In this document: piece by piece, positions 46,201-57,105 of the stretch | How the letters are laid out: every line of letters begins with the position of its first letter | Position numbering within the stretch: position 1 is the first letter of the stretch | From: Xestospongia muta | Taxonomy: Eukaryota > Porifera > Demospongiae > Haplosclerida > Petrosiidae | Direction of reading: 5' to 3' | Assembly (NCBI GenBank): GCA_963693285.1 | Contig: OY848926.1 | Location: forward strand, 2,299,001-2,363,000 | Length of the DNA: 64,000 nucleotides | Notes under the pieces: model-generated | Seen by the model: the letters and a program-made list of their open reading frames with translations, nothing else | Told to the model about the DNA's origin: nothing | Databases searched by the model: none | Translations under genes and position numbers: made by a program

Positions 46201-49200
46201 GGCACCTGACTACCACAAGATCTTATGTTTTGCTCTCTCCTATAGGCTGTCCCATCTATTAGAGAAATACTTCGGTTGACAAAATCTTTAAATCCCCATG
46301 GTAAATAAAATATGATATGACAACAATGTAATTGATTTTGATGATAAACTAGTTAATTTATAATAAAAATGTTCTGTAAGACTTATTTTATATACTGTTG
46401 TCTTTCTCATAGACTTGGATCAATTGAAGCATCAACTGGAGATTACAGAGGAGACAGTTAAAAAGGTAATATAGAATTATATACCAAGGACAATTCCCTA
46501 TCTACAATAAGTATATTGTGTATTATAATAAGATAACTATAACATGAGTCTTCTCATATTGACACATTAAAATATAGTTCCTCTAAAATTTGTCTTAATG
46601 GACCTTTGGACAATAACTTTTGCGATTATGTTCTAGAGATCAAATTTTGATGTTAATGACAAAATTAGAGTATGGAATAAAATTTATTTGCACATACTAT
46701 CATTCTATGAGGTTTTTTGTTGAAATTTGATTACCTTGGGTTATAATTTGTGGAAGAATTAATAGGAGTTGCCTTGATTAGTTCCCATTAAATAATTTTA
46801 TGAGTTGTATGAAATTTTAGAGGGACTACATTATCATTTCAGAGCCTCATATGTACTGTCATTTTAAAAACCACACCCTTCATCAACTTGCCCATATACT
46901 TTGCAGAATTCCACTGCTCTCTAAGCCACACCCACTAGTATGTATAGTGTGTGTATTAACCTAGTCCCTAGTTGAGTCAGAATGTAGTGTGATATCCAGA
47001 TAATTTTAAAAACTGGCTATGAAACTAGGATTATGATGGTTCCATTCGTGTTCCTTCATCAGTGAGCAAATTGTAAGTTTTTTTGAATATATTCCAGAAT
47101 TTTCTGATGATGTCATCCTGTGCTACAGTCAGTGAGTGACTAGATATTAGGCACAAAGGGTTAATTTTCATATATCTATCTTTATAACTAACTACTTGTG
47201 TTTTAGGAGCAAGCAATAATATCTAAAAGGAATTATACTGAATTTTTAACTGAAGCTAAGCGCAAGAAACTTCAGGTAAATGGAATTAATAAGCTAGTTT
47301 ATTTTCAATTGGTTATTGTTGTGGTTTGTAGGAATTAGAGAAACTAAATGAAGAGTTACATTTAATAGACAAAGACCTTGAGGTTCATACTCAAGAAATG
47401 GAATCTGATAATGTCACTCTTTCAGAAGAGGGAACGGTATACCTTCTATTTAACTTGATAATTTGACCAATAATTTTAATATTTACAATTTTTACATAAA
47501 TACTAAATACTTTTGTTTTATAGTCTCAATTATCTCAAAGAAATCTTTGTCTTCACGGTAATTTTACTGACCTATTACAGTGCTATTTCTCTATCTCCAA
47601 CTCATCCAGTACTTGTGAGTATATTTCCTTTAACAGTAACACGACTATATTATTTTAAGGAGATAATTCTATTTTGCTTAACCTAACATGATGTAGTCAC
47701 TGTATGAGTTATTGTCTTTTTACAGTGGATCAACATAATCCATCAACTCAAGACACATGTTCCTCCTCATCTTTATTTTGTGACACTCTGACTGATGTTA
47801 CTAAATACTCATCATTTCAAGAATTATCTACATTGTATTATGGGGATGGACCTATTGGTTCTAGCAGTATTGTATCTAGCATTGAATTTGATAAAGACGG
47901 TGAGTTCTTTGCTGTTGGAGGTGTAACTAAAAGAATTAAGGTGAGATAACTGTTGGTTTAATGATATATAGTGTATTACATAACTACATCATTGTGAATG
48001 ACCATCTTAAATTTACGGAGGCCAAGGACAGACATTGCAATTCCTATTTCTTTCACGCACCTTTGCATTTTTGAAGATTCCAATTAACGACTCAGTTGAT
48101 GAGTTCCAGTTCCTTATTCCATTCTTGGCATGTGCACCATTTCCAATTTTTGTTAGGCTTTTCTTTTACTTAAAACATGGAATATGAGTACCACAAGCTG
48201 TCTTTTGGAATTGAGTGTCGGCAAGATGTTTCTAGTTGGGTTGGGTTTCTGAAGTTGGTTGTATATTGTAATGTCCCCCCTCAGCTCCTTACCAACTAGG
48301 TGGTTTATTGGAATTTTCGAATACACAAAGGTGTGCATAAGAAATAGGAAATAGGAATTAGAGTGTCCATCCTTGGCTTCTGTATATATTGGTATATTTT
48401 CTATTTCTACACTTCTGTGGTTTAAAGTGATTTTTCTTTATTTTTGTAGATTTTTGACTATTCACTAGTGACCTCTCATCAACCTAAGTTTAATACAATT
48501 CATTATCCAGTCAGAGAGATATTATGCCATGCTAAAATTAGGTATCTATCATTTAATTATGCATGTTATAAATATAATGTATAATTTTAAATGCATAGAT
48601 GATTTATTACTATTTTTTGAAACTTTAAGGGAAATAGTTTTAGCTTGTACAAGTAAAGATTATTGTAAAATTGTAGTTATTGTAATATATTTATATGATA
48701 TAGACAATAGTTGATAATAAAAAATGGCAATGAAAGAACAATACACTTTTCTTTTAGTTCTGTAGCTTATAATCCTTACCTCAAACAACAGTTAGCAGCT
48801 AGTGATTATGATGGTACATTATCAATCTGGGATACTCACCATAGTAAATGCATTCACACATATCAGGTCAGTGTTGTGTACTTTGAAATCAAATTCTACT
48901 GTAAAGCAAAAAATACTTTCTATTGGCTAAGTTGATTTTAGTAGAACACAATATTCATTACTGGTACCATTTGTTGAATATCATGACACTATGTGGTTAC
49001 AAGCTATAAACACCTCAAATTGGTGTTCTTTGAATTGCACTACTCTAAAAGCATTCAAGTGTTTGATGTCAAATAATTTGATGTTATGATATAATATTAG
49101 TCACCTTAAAAGGAGTTTTATTCAGTTCTTTTAGTCAACAATATATTAAAATAACCTTAGGATTGCTCCATAGAATGCTGAACTTCACAAATTTAAAGCA

Positions 49201-50493
49201 AACTGCCTACAAGATAGTTAATTTCCTAAACTTGTAATTAAATTAAACTTGATGTTTTGTTTATATTTGAATGTACAACAGTGCTACTTATATATTTGGC
49301 AGTATAGCTCATTGTTATTGCTGTTATAATGAGAATTGTTTATTTAGGAACATGAAAAAAGGGTGTGGTCTGTGAGTTATAACTCATATGACTCATCTCT
49401 CCTGGCCACTGGGGGAGATGACTGTTCTCTTAAACTGTGGCACTTAACATTAAATCAAAGTGCTCAGTCACAACCTACAAGAGCTAACGTCTGTAGTGTG
49501 AGATTTCAACCTGGTAATAGATATTGTCTAGCATATGGGAGTGCTGGTAAGAGAATACATATTTATAGAGTAAATACTCTACGTTGTATTTACATTATGT
49601 CTTTTCTCCAGATCATATGATTAGGTTGGTAGACATCAGAAAGTTTTCAGAGCCCATACTCTCCTTAAGAGGTCATAAAAAGGCTGTCTCTTATGTACAG
49701 TATCTTAATGATAAGGAATTAGTGTCAGCGTAAGTTTTAAGGATGTCTGCTGGATAAATCAATAATAAAATTTGTAGTTCTACAGATAGTGAACTCAAGC
49801 TCTGGTCTGTGGAGACAGGGACCTGTCTAAGAACTTACAAAGGTCATGTTAACGATAAGAACTTTGTGGGGTTGTCTGTTAACAATGGATATATTACTTG
49901 TGGTATGGAGTTATATTTGTAATTTATTGTCTATCTGTGACACTCTGTTAGGATCAGAAAACAACTCCTTTTATGTTTATCAAAAGTATGTAAGTCAACC
50001 AATTCTCAAGTACAAGTTCAGTATTCCAAGAAATATTTTAGTAAGTTGTAGAGTAGGACTTGCTATCATACCACATAATGATACTACATAATGCTCACAG
50101 TAAGACTTTTAATGTTGAATCTTCTTGAGGTTATAGTACCTATTGTCATTTCATGTGCTAATACTGAAAATGACTTTAGTCACTTAATGTTATATAATAA
50201 TGTCCTCTATTTCTTTAGCCTGGTGCAATTGACCAACGTCCTGATGAAGGATCAGATTTTGTCTCTGCAGTTTGTAGTAGAAAGGTAAAGGACACAATGT
50301 TGATACATGTCAAGTAGCACTAGCTTAACTTGTTGATACTTAGACAATTGTATTGTAATCTCTGCTTGCTTTTATCTTAGGACTCAAGGAGCATTGTTGC
50401 TGCTAACAGTCAAGGTTTCATCAAGGTACCTACTATGATATTGTTTATAAAGCTAATAATGTACTATATATTTAGGTTCTGGAAATGACCTGA
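43219..50493 (+). CDS. COP1: COP1 (RFWD2) RING-WD40 E3 ubiquitin ligase
   Basis: Nineteen exons join to 1698 nt, 565 aa: 43219-43316, 44544-44603, 45794-45891, 46015-46064, 46246-46300, 46413-46465, 47207-47275, 47332-47436, 47524-47557, 47726-47940, 48450-48541, 48758-48866, 49348-49546, 49612-49729, 49778-49902, 49952-50040, 50219-50284, 50381-50425, 50476-50493. Exons 1-3 make a C3HC4 RING (CPICFD, TTCGHSFCHDC, CPVC). Exons 6-8 are a coiled coil. Exons 10-19 make the COP1-type WD40 propeller: [103 protein letters not shown] and [17 protein letters not shown]1 ubiquitinates transcription factors such as ETS and JUN members with DET1/DDB1/CUL4. The N-terminus is only ~30 residues before the RING, much shorter than vertebrate COP1 (731 aa). 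Confidence 0.94.
43683..44114. mobile_element. MITE in COP1 intron 1 (same family as 37826-38260)
   Basis: Inverted ends: left TAGTCTGGCATTGC...GCTAAGAGAGGAAG...GGACAAGCACATACAGGACT; right GAGTCCTATATGTGCTTGTC...TTCTCTTAGC...TTAGCAATGTCAGACTA. Flanked by TA. No transposase. Confidence 0.8.
44698..45467. mobile_element. 770-bp TIR element in COP1 intron 2
   Basis: 12-bp perfect inverted ends (TCTGTCCGAGTT at 44698-44709; AACTCGGACAGA at 45456-45467) flanked on both sides by GTATA, a plausible 5-bp target duplication. A minus-strand frame (45076-45420, 114 codons, ATG at 45420) fills its right half and contains a basic stretch (SIKRLRKEK); a splice donor (AAGGTGAGG) follows its first codons. 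The frame resembles nothing I know. Confidence 0.6.
48015..48383. mobile_element. MITE in COP1 intron 10
   Basis: Imperfect inverted ends of about 50 bp: left ACGGAGGCCAAGGACAGACA...ATTCCTATTTCTT...CACCTTTG; right CAAAGGTGTG...AAATAGGAAT...TGTCCATCCTTGGCTTCTGT. No coding capacity seen. Confidence 0.8.
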
Positions 50494-51212
50494 TGAAGAC
50501 CATTGATATTATACTGTAAACTCTAGTAAACTTACACTTGTTGTCATATTCCTAACTTCAAAACTTTTACACTGTATTATATTATTACTAGGTTGAGTGA
50601 TAAATAAAATTGAGATGTTGTCATCTCTCTCTTCTGAAAGAGATTTTTCATTAAATACTTGTAACAATAACATTTGTACTTTATAAGCTGTTTGTAAAAT
50701 TATCGTCGACTACTGCTCATAGTATCTCTAGAGGCAACATGTAATGAGATGAGCTAGCTATTTTATAGGGCTGCTTCACGTGACGTTGCATCATAAGCGT
50801 GTAACTGCGTCATAATAATTATATCCTTATAAGTAAAATGAGAGCTTCAATCTTCATTATATCAGCTGACACTACAAGGGCCCCAATACAGGTTTTGCCG
50901 GTATGTATTTTAATGGTGGTATAAATGATAGTGAGTAGTGACAGAGATGATAATATACTCTAGGAATGTGTTTGTTATACTAACGGAGAGTAAAGTTTAT
51001 AACTAAACGGAAGAGAAGTAGAAAAAAGTGACGTCGTTGTCCATCCAGTTTTAAAATCCAGTTTTAAGATATACATGTAGTTGCGTTTTGTTTGCTTAGT
51101 TGGCAAACATTGCAGACATAAAGTAGTAATTGCTGTCTTAGTTGCCGCTATTACATTAATCTATTTTTTTAGCTCTTTTAATACCAGCATTGTGGCAACC
51201 TCCAGCTCAAAC
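50494..51212. other. COP1 3' flank and upstream region of a small ORF
   Basis: 50560-50690 is the COP1 3' flank, repeated at 52320-52460. 50760-51060 has CpG-containing sequence (TCACGTGACGTTGCATC near 50777, GTGACGTCGTTG near 51028) that looks like a promoter for a transcript to the right. No conserved gene is recognised. Confidence 0.4.
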
Positions 51213-51503
51213 ATGAGTGATCCTGTCGAGGAGTCTCTTGATGTATCGGCTAATTGTACTTCCAATGAACTAGTCGTTGCGTGCGCAGGACACCAAAGAA
51301 ACGCTCAAGTTGCGCCATCAAACAACTATCTTCTATATTTACTTCTCCTCTCTTTCTTTTCAAATTATGTTGCCTTATACCTCCTAGTTTGCAATGTTCA
51401 GATGCCGGAGGACATTTCTGTCCAGGAACCTATCCAATGTACAAACACAGGGAATGGAGTGTCTGTCATAAGAGGTAAAGACTATCCTCCACCAGCTAAC
51501 TGA
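51213..51503 (+). CDS. Small open frame with a hydrophobic segment, uncertain
   Basis: 96 codons from MSDPVEESLDVS to KDYPPPAN. One hydrophobic stretch (NYLLYLLLLSFFSNYVALYL) could span a membrane. The frame is open further upstream to 51081 without ATG, and a polypyrimidine-AG at about 51171 suggests a preceding exon. The hydrophobic stretch is also T/C-rich and ends in CTCCTAG, so it may really be an intron. I recognise no homologue; it may be a fragment of a lineage-specific gene or non-coding. Confidence 0.25.
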   Translation: MSDPVEESLDVSANCTSNELVVACAGHQRNAQVAPSNNYLLYLLLLSFFSNYVALYLLVCNVQMPEDISVQEPIQCTNTGNGVSVIRGKDYPPPAN

Positions 51504-51889
51504 CAATATTAGCATGTACTATACTTGATTACTTTGTATGTTAATATTGTGTCTCAGTTGTTATGATTTTGGACATGATTTCTCAATTTGTCCTTCATAA
51601 CCTGTCTGTGTTTGTCCTGAACCCTCCCTGTTTAATTAATTAATATAGTTATTGTGCTATCTAATTAAAATGTTATAATTATTATGTATCCAACATATTT
51701 TCATTTATTATTTCTTTTTGTACCAAGTACTTTATCTTAATTGGTCCTGTTTTTGTGTGATAACAATTACTACTTTTTTAATTTGTTAATACTATTAATT
51801 ATTAGTTCTTAAAATCATGTTGTGAACCAGTATAACAGTCAACTTACCATATTATAAAGTGAGATCCTAAGAGCAGTAATTTGATGTAA

Positions 51890-52465
51890 AGTAGGGTTTG
51901 CTATCATACCACATAACAATACTACTTATATTATAATACTTATAGTGTTGAGTCTTGTTGAGATCATACTGCTTGTGTAGTAGTACTAACTCATTGGTTC
52001 CTAGGTGGTTGTGTATAAATCTCAGCTTGTTTTTATCTTAGGACTCAAGATGTATTGTTGCTGTTAGCAGTCTGGGTTTCATCAAGCCACATACTATGAT
52101 AAAGTTAATAATGTACTATATATTTAGGTTCTAGAAATGACCTGTTGAAGACCATTGATATTATACTGTGTAAATGTTTTTAGACATGAGTCACATGATA
52201 TATATCATGTGTGTAAAAACAAACGTTTACTTCTCCTCCTCTCTGTTCTATCAAGTTATATTGCCTTGTATTACTTGTTTGAGGTTATATAGGAATATAT
52301 AAACATTTACTTTTATATATATAACCTCAAACGTTTACACTCTATTATATTATTACTAGCTTGATTGATAAATAAAATTGGTATGTTGTGGTCATGTCTT
52401 TTTTTGAAATAGATTGTCAAAACCACATAATATTTCATCAAACATTTGTTGTAACAATAATGAAA
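51890..52465 (+). pseudogene. Decayed duplicate of the COP1 3' end
   Basis: Matches 50055-50680. Recognisable traces include exon 18 (GGACTCAAGATGTATTGTTG, 52042 onward), exon 19 (TTAGGTTCTAGAAATGACCT, 52125 onward) and the 3' flank (ATTACTAGCTTGATTGATAA). Exon 17 is lost, the exon 18 donor AAGGTACC has become AAGCCACA, and the equivalent TGA stop reads TGT. It overlaps no functional gene. Confidence 0.85.
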
Positions 52466-52475
52466 ACAAATAGTG

Positions 52476-54030
52476 TCATGAAACGATTTCAACAATTTGA
52501 TCTGTTCCTGGATAATCAGGTAATTTGACATCAAATTTTTTAGCTAATTCTGGTGGTACAATACGTAGCCCAAGAAAATGGCGTCCAGTAAAGTATTTGG
52601 CACAGAGTTTGGGACATGTTAGAGATACCAGAACATCAGGTTTCAGACCACAATCATTAACATCACCTTTTTCAACATCCCAACCTGTAAAGAAAGCAGT
52701 AACTTTAATGGCCAAACTGAATTAATGATATTTTATTTAATACAATAAGTAGACAATATCCTTTCATTGGTGAACTTTTATATTTGATAAAGAGTAAACT
52801 CCTTAATTTTGGTGCCACACACAAGAGGTTTGGCAGGGTCTAGGGTAGGGTAGTGTTAAGGGGCCATTATTATTGGCTAAAATTTTCTACTGTATGGTAC
52901 ATGTAATAGATACTATTGTTCTACTTACCAGAAGGGACATCAACAGAGCACACAGGAGTTTTACACTGCTGCAATACTGGTAACACAGTGTCAAATGGAG
53001 GACGCAGACTCCCCTTAAAACTAAACCCAAATATTGCATCAAGTATCACAGTATATTTGGAATCAATGTCTGCAGGTGGTGGAAGCTCAGCTAAGAAAGG
53101 AATGTGAAGTTTTTGACATTGAGTGACAAGTATCTCATAAATTGGCTTTGAAGTTTTCTTAGGATAGAAGATATCCACAGAATAACCCTGTAATAATTGA
53201 TTTTATTAAAACAAATATATCCCACATATAAACCTACGTACAAAGGAGAGAAGATGTCTTGCTGCTGCTAAACCATCTCCACCATTATTACCAGGACCAC
53301 AGACTATAAGTACATTTGATGAGCCACCAGTAGTACAAGGATAGACACGAGCAAGGGCTTGAGCACAAGACAAGCCTAACAAAGTAAATTTATAATGTCT
53401 TCTAATGAACCTGCTTGTTGATAAATACACAGAAATGTTTTTTAGTAATAACTATAAATGAACTTATTCTTAAACATTTATCTAAACTATTCTTATTTAC
53501 TTTTGTAATTATGAAATTATATCCATTTAATTTTTACTGCTTAATAATGTCAGTGACTGTTTTTATATTCATATACTCACTATGCGGCTAATACAAACCT
53601 GCAATTTCCATTAATTGATCAATGGAGTATTGGTAATCAAAGAACAAGGAGTTATCAAACTGTTGTGATGCTTCTTGACCAAGATAGGTGACATCATGTG
53701 ATTTAAAACTCGTCATGCCTCGGAAAAAATTGCGATACTGGACTGAGGATATTAATCTGAAATACAAATATAATTCCACAAACATTGTTATATCTTTGCC
53801 CCACCCCCAACACAAACCCATTCCATATCTTCAGAGTACAATTAATATTCATTTGTTAGGGGTAGGAGTATCAATAAAGTATACTCAGTGTATTATGGTA
53901 GGCTTAACCTGACAATACTTACACTACCTAAAGAGCCTTATTTAATTGTATAGGCGTAGAACACACTATATAAGTAGTTACAAACTTACCTGTAAAACTG
54001 TGCTGGAAACCGGGTCAAATAATTATTCAT
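52476..54030 (-). CDS. NAXE: NAD(P)HX epimerase (YjeF N-terminal family)
   Basis: Five exons (53990-54030, 53599-53756, 53242-53375, 52929-53187, 52476-52684) join to 801 nt, 266 aa, similar to human NAXE (288). The glycine-rich nucleotide loop [17 protein letters not shown] is intact, followed by [55 protein letters not shown] with the catalytic Asp, [14 protein letters not shown], and [20 protein letters not shown]. The family epimerises damaged hydrated NAD(P)H so that the dehydratase NAXD can repair it. A basic, hydroxylated N-terminus ([20 protein letters not shown], then YRNFFRG) suggests mitochondrial targeting. It is divergent with MOCS1 at only 75 bp. Confidence 0.94.
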
Positions 54031-54105
54031 AATAGAAGTTAATTAAAATTTAACAAGGGTTAATAATAGCTTAATAATAATGGGCGTGGCTCACTGAGAG
54101 AGAGA
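54031..54105. promoter_or_regulatory. Very short divergent promoter region, NAXE / MOCS1
   Basis: 75 bp between start codons on opposite strands, containing AATGGGCGTGGCTCACTGAG. The two 5' UTRs must be very short or overlap. Role inferred from position. Confidence 0.5.
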
Positions 54106-54726
54106 ATGGCGAGTATAAAGATTTCGTGGAGATCTGCTCAAAAGTGTTCTTTATTTGTTAGATCATTGACCAGTACACATTCAGCTGGGGAGATACTTCG
54201 TGACAAACACGGAAGAAGTCACAGCTACCTCAGAATTTCTCTTACTGAGAGATGTAACTTAAGATGTCAGTAACCAGTGATATATTATAACTATTAATAG
54301 TATTCGTGAGGTTATTGGTTATCATGAGGTTTGATTAAATGATAGTTTATACAACATAAGGAAACCTACATACTTAAGGAAAAGCATCTATATGTAGTTG
54401 GCATAAAATAAGTAACTGATTGGAATCACGATATGCTCTACATTTTGTCTGTGTTTTGTGAATGTTAAGCAACACTGTTATGTTTACAATTGCATTAGGT
54501 CAATATTGTATGCCTGAAGAAGGAGTGGAGTTAACTCCTGCATCTGGTCTTCTCACCTCTGATGAAGTGGTTCGCCTTGCAGGTCTGTTTGTGACCCAGG
54601 GAGTCACAAAGATCAGATTAACTGGTGGAGAGCCCTTACTGCGCTCTGACCTTGTAGATATTGTAGGTAGGTGAGGTTAAACATTAAGAGTTTTAAGGTG
54701 TCACAGAACTTTTCCTTGTTTGAAAC

Positions 54727-54820
<94 letters not shown>

Positions 54821-56822
54821 ATCGCTTCCCTTCTTTCTTTTCTCTGGTACTCATAGCTAGACTATCTCTTCTACCTCATTTACAGACTATTTCTCTAACT
54901 ACTAATGGACTTACTCTGGCTAAGAAATCACAATCTCTTAAAGATGCTGGTCTATCATCAGTTAATATTAGTTTAGATACATTGGTTGCAGACAAATTTG
55001 AGTTCATCAGTCGAAGAAGAGGTACATTCATGTGTAGCACAAAACAAGAAGCTTCTAACATCATTAGTTTCAATAGCAGTATATATATCTAAGTTATCTT
55101 ACTAGGTCATCATCGTGTTCTTGAAGCTATTAATGAGTCAATTGCTGCAGGATTTAACCCAGTCAAGGTAATGGCAGGCTTATGATGAAACTATTTTATT
55201 TAATATTTATCATTCAATGAACTGTGACGTGACACATGTTTTATATGTTTGCAATGTTGATTGACATTTTATTAAAGTTTTACATGTATAGGAAATAGTA
55301 TAATAATTCTGAATTAATTTGGAGTTTGTATGTATTTTTCATAATAATTAGATAAATTGTGTTGTTATGCGAGGACTTAATGATGATGAGGTGGGAGATT
55401 TTGTAGCCCTCACAGAGAACAAGGTTAGTTGCATAAAAACAGATTTCCCATATTAACTATGTTTGTTGTAGCCTATTGATGTAAGATTCATTGAGTATAT
55501 GCCATTTGATGGGAACAGATGGAGTCAAAATAAATTTCTACCTTATCGCGAGATGTTATCATCAATTTTGAGAGTGTACCCTTCTCTTCAACGTCATCAA
55601 GATAGTGATAATGATACTGCTAAGGTATAAATAAAATAAATACATCTAATTTCATGCTCTCGTCTTTTATAGCATTATCATGTACCAGGATATAAAGGAC
55701 GTATTGGATTTATCACTTCAATGAGTGATCACTTTTGTGGAACATGTAACAGACTTCGTATCACAGCTGATGGTAATCTTAAGGTAAAAATAGAATGATG
55801 GTCATTTTAACATTGTCATGTAATAGGTTTGCTTATTTGGTGCTAATGAAGTGTCGTTAAAAGACTGCATGAGGTCAGGTATGAGTGATCAAGACCTGCT
55901 ACCTGTTATCTCTGCTGCTGTAAAAAGAAAACATCCTCAGCATGCAGGTAAAGAATAGTGTTGATCAGCAATATTGTCAAATTTGAGAATTTAATAGTTA
56001 ACTTCATATTTAGACATTCAACAGATTTTAGTTTTTTTGCATAATGCATGAATACAATGCTATTTAATAGATATATTTTAGTTATTTCATTTTAGGTATG
56101 GTAACACTTAGTAAGAGAAAGAACAGACCAATGATCTTGATTGGTAAGGAGGGTTTAATTCAGTAAGTCACTAATTAGTGTAATTACATCACACAGGTGG
56201 GTTACATACAGAAGCTAACAGTAGCAGCTTCTTTTCATCATATTTATGGAGAAGACCATATTATTCTTCTAATCATTATTCAAACTTAAAAGGTTTTTCA
56301 CTGTCCAGGATCCTGTCATTACCGGTCTTAATGAGACCTATTCAATCACTAAGTACCTTGTCACACATTGGACCAGAAGGAGATCCTCAAATGGTAGACA
56401 TCACAGGCAAAGTTACATCTGTAAGACAGGCTACAGCTGAGGGATGTATTCAACTTTCAAAAAAAGCTATGCAGCTTGTCGAGGATCCTTTGTTGAATCC
56501 TAAAGGCTCTATATTAGCAGTGGCTCAAGTGGCAGCTATCATGGCTGTTAAAAAGACTCCAGATTTAATTCCTCTTTGTCATCCAATACCAATTTCTGAT
56601 GTTCATGTAAAACTATTGATAGAAAAGGAAGAGGTAAGAGTAAGAGTGAGTGTAAAAAGTGAAGGTGTAACAGGTGTGGAAATGGAAGCATTGACAGGCG
56701 TGACCATTGCATTGTTAGCAATCTATGATATGACAAAATCTGTTGGATATGAGCACAAAATTACAGGGGTACACCTTGTAAACAAAACAGGTGGAAATAG
56801 TGACCATACCAGCTCCACCTGA
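54106..56822 (+). CDS. MOCS1: Molybdenum cofactor biosynthesis protein MOCS1, MOCS1A-MOCS1B fusion
   Basis: Ten exons (54106-54265, 54499-54666, 54857-55021, 55106-55167, 55352-55423, 55472-55624, 55673-55783, 55827-55947, 56096-56143, 56197-56822) join to 1686 nt, 561 aa. A basic N-terminus ([20 protein letters not shown]) suggests mitochondrial import. The radical-SAM part has CNLRCQYCMP (4Fe-4S Cys motif), LTGGEPLLR, and the second cluster [20 protein letters not shown], as in MoaA. It reaches NRPMILIGG, the natural MOCS1A C-terminus, but reads on through a ~60-residue linker into a complete MoaC-like domain ([71 protein letters not shown]). Together they convert GTP to cyclic pyranopterin monophosphate. 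Retaining the last intron instead would end at a TAA (56162) after IGKEGLIQ. Confidence 0.95.
54729..54819. repeat. TC microsatellite in MOCS1 intron 2
   Basis: About 90 bp of nearly pure (CT)n just upstream of the exon 3 acceptor, likely serving as its polypyrimidine tract; length variation could affect splicing. Confidence 0.95.
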
Positions 56823-57105
56823 CATTTTTGGAAAATATATTTGTATGTATAAAAATAATTTGTTACATTCATTTTATTTAAATTTTTTGTATTTGGATGA
56901 AGAAGACATTAATAAAGATCTGTTAAAAAATTTTCCACTTGCAATTCTCCTGAAGGCTGTGCTAACCTGTCCTGTTAAATTGTAATTAATACAATTACGA
57001 TAGTAGTCTTACTGAGAGATTAAATTATATTTAAAATTTTATATTAATAATTACAATAGTTCAATGTCAATGAAATGCTATTTTACTATTGCATTTTTCT
57101 GATCA

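Noticed and set aside
56791..56985. 64-codon frame after the MOCS1 stop ending LLKNFPLAILLKAVL
   Set aside because: In the 3' flank with no acceptor joining it to MOCS1 and no recognised domain.
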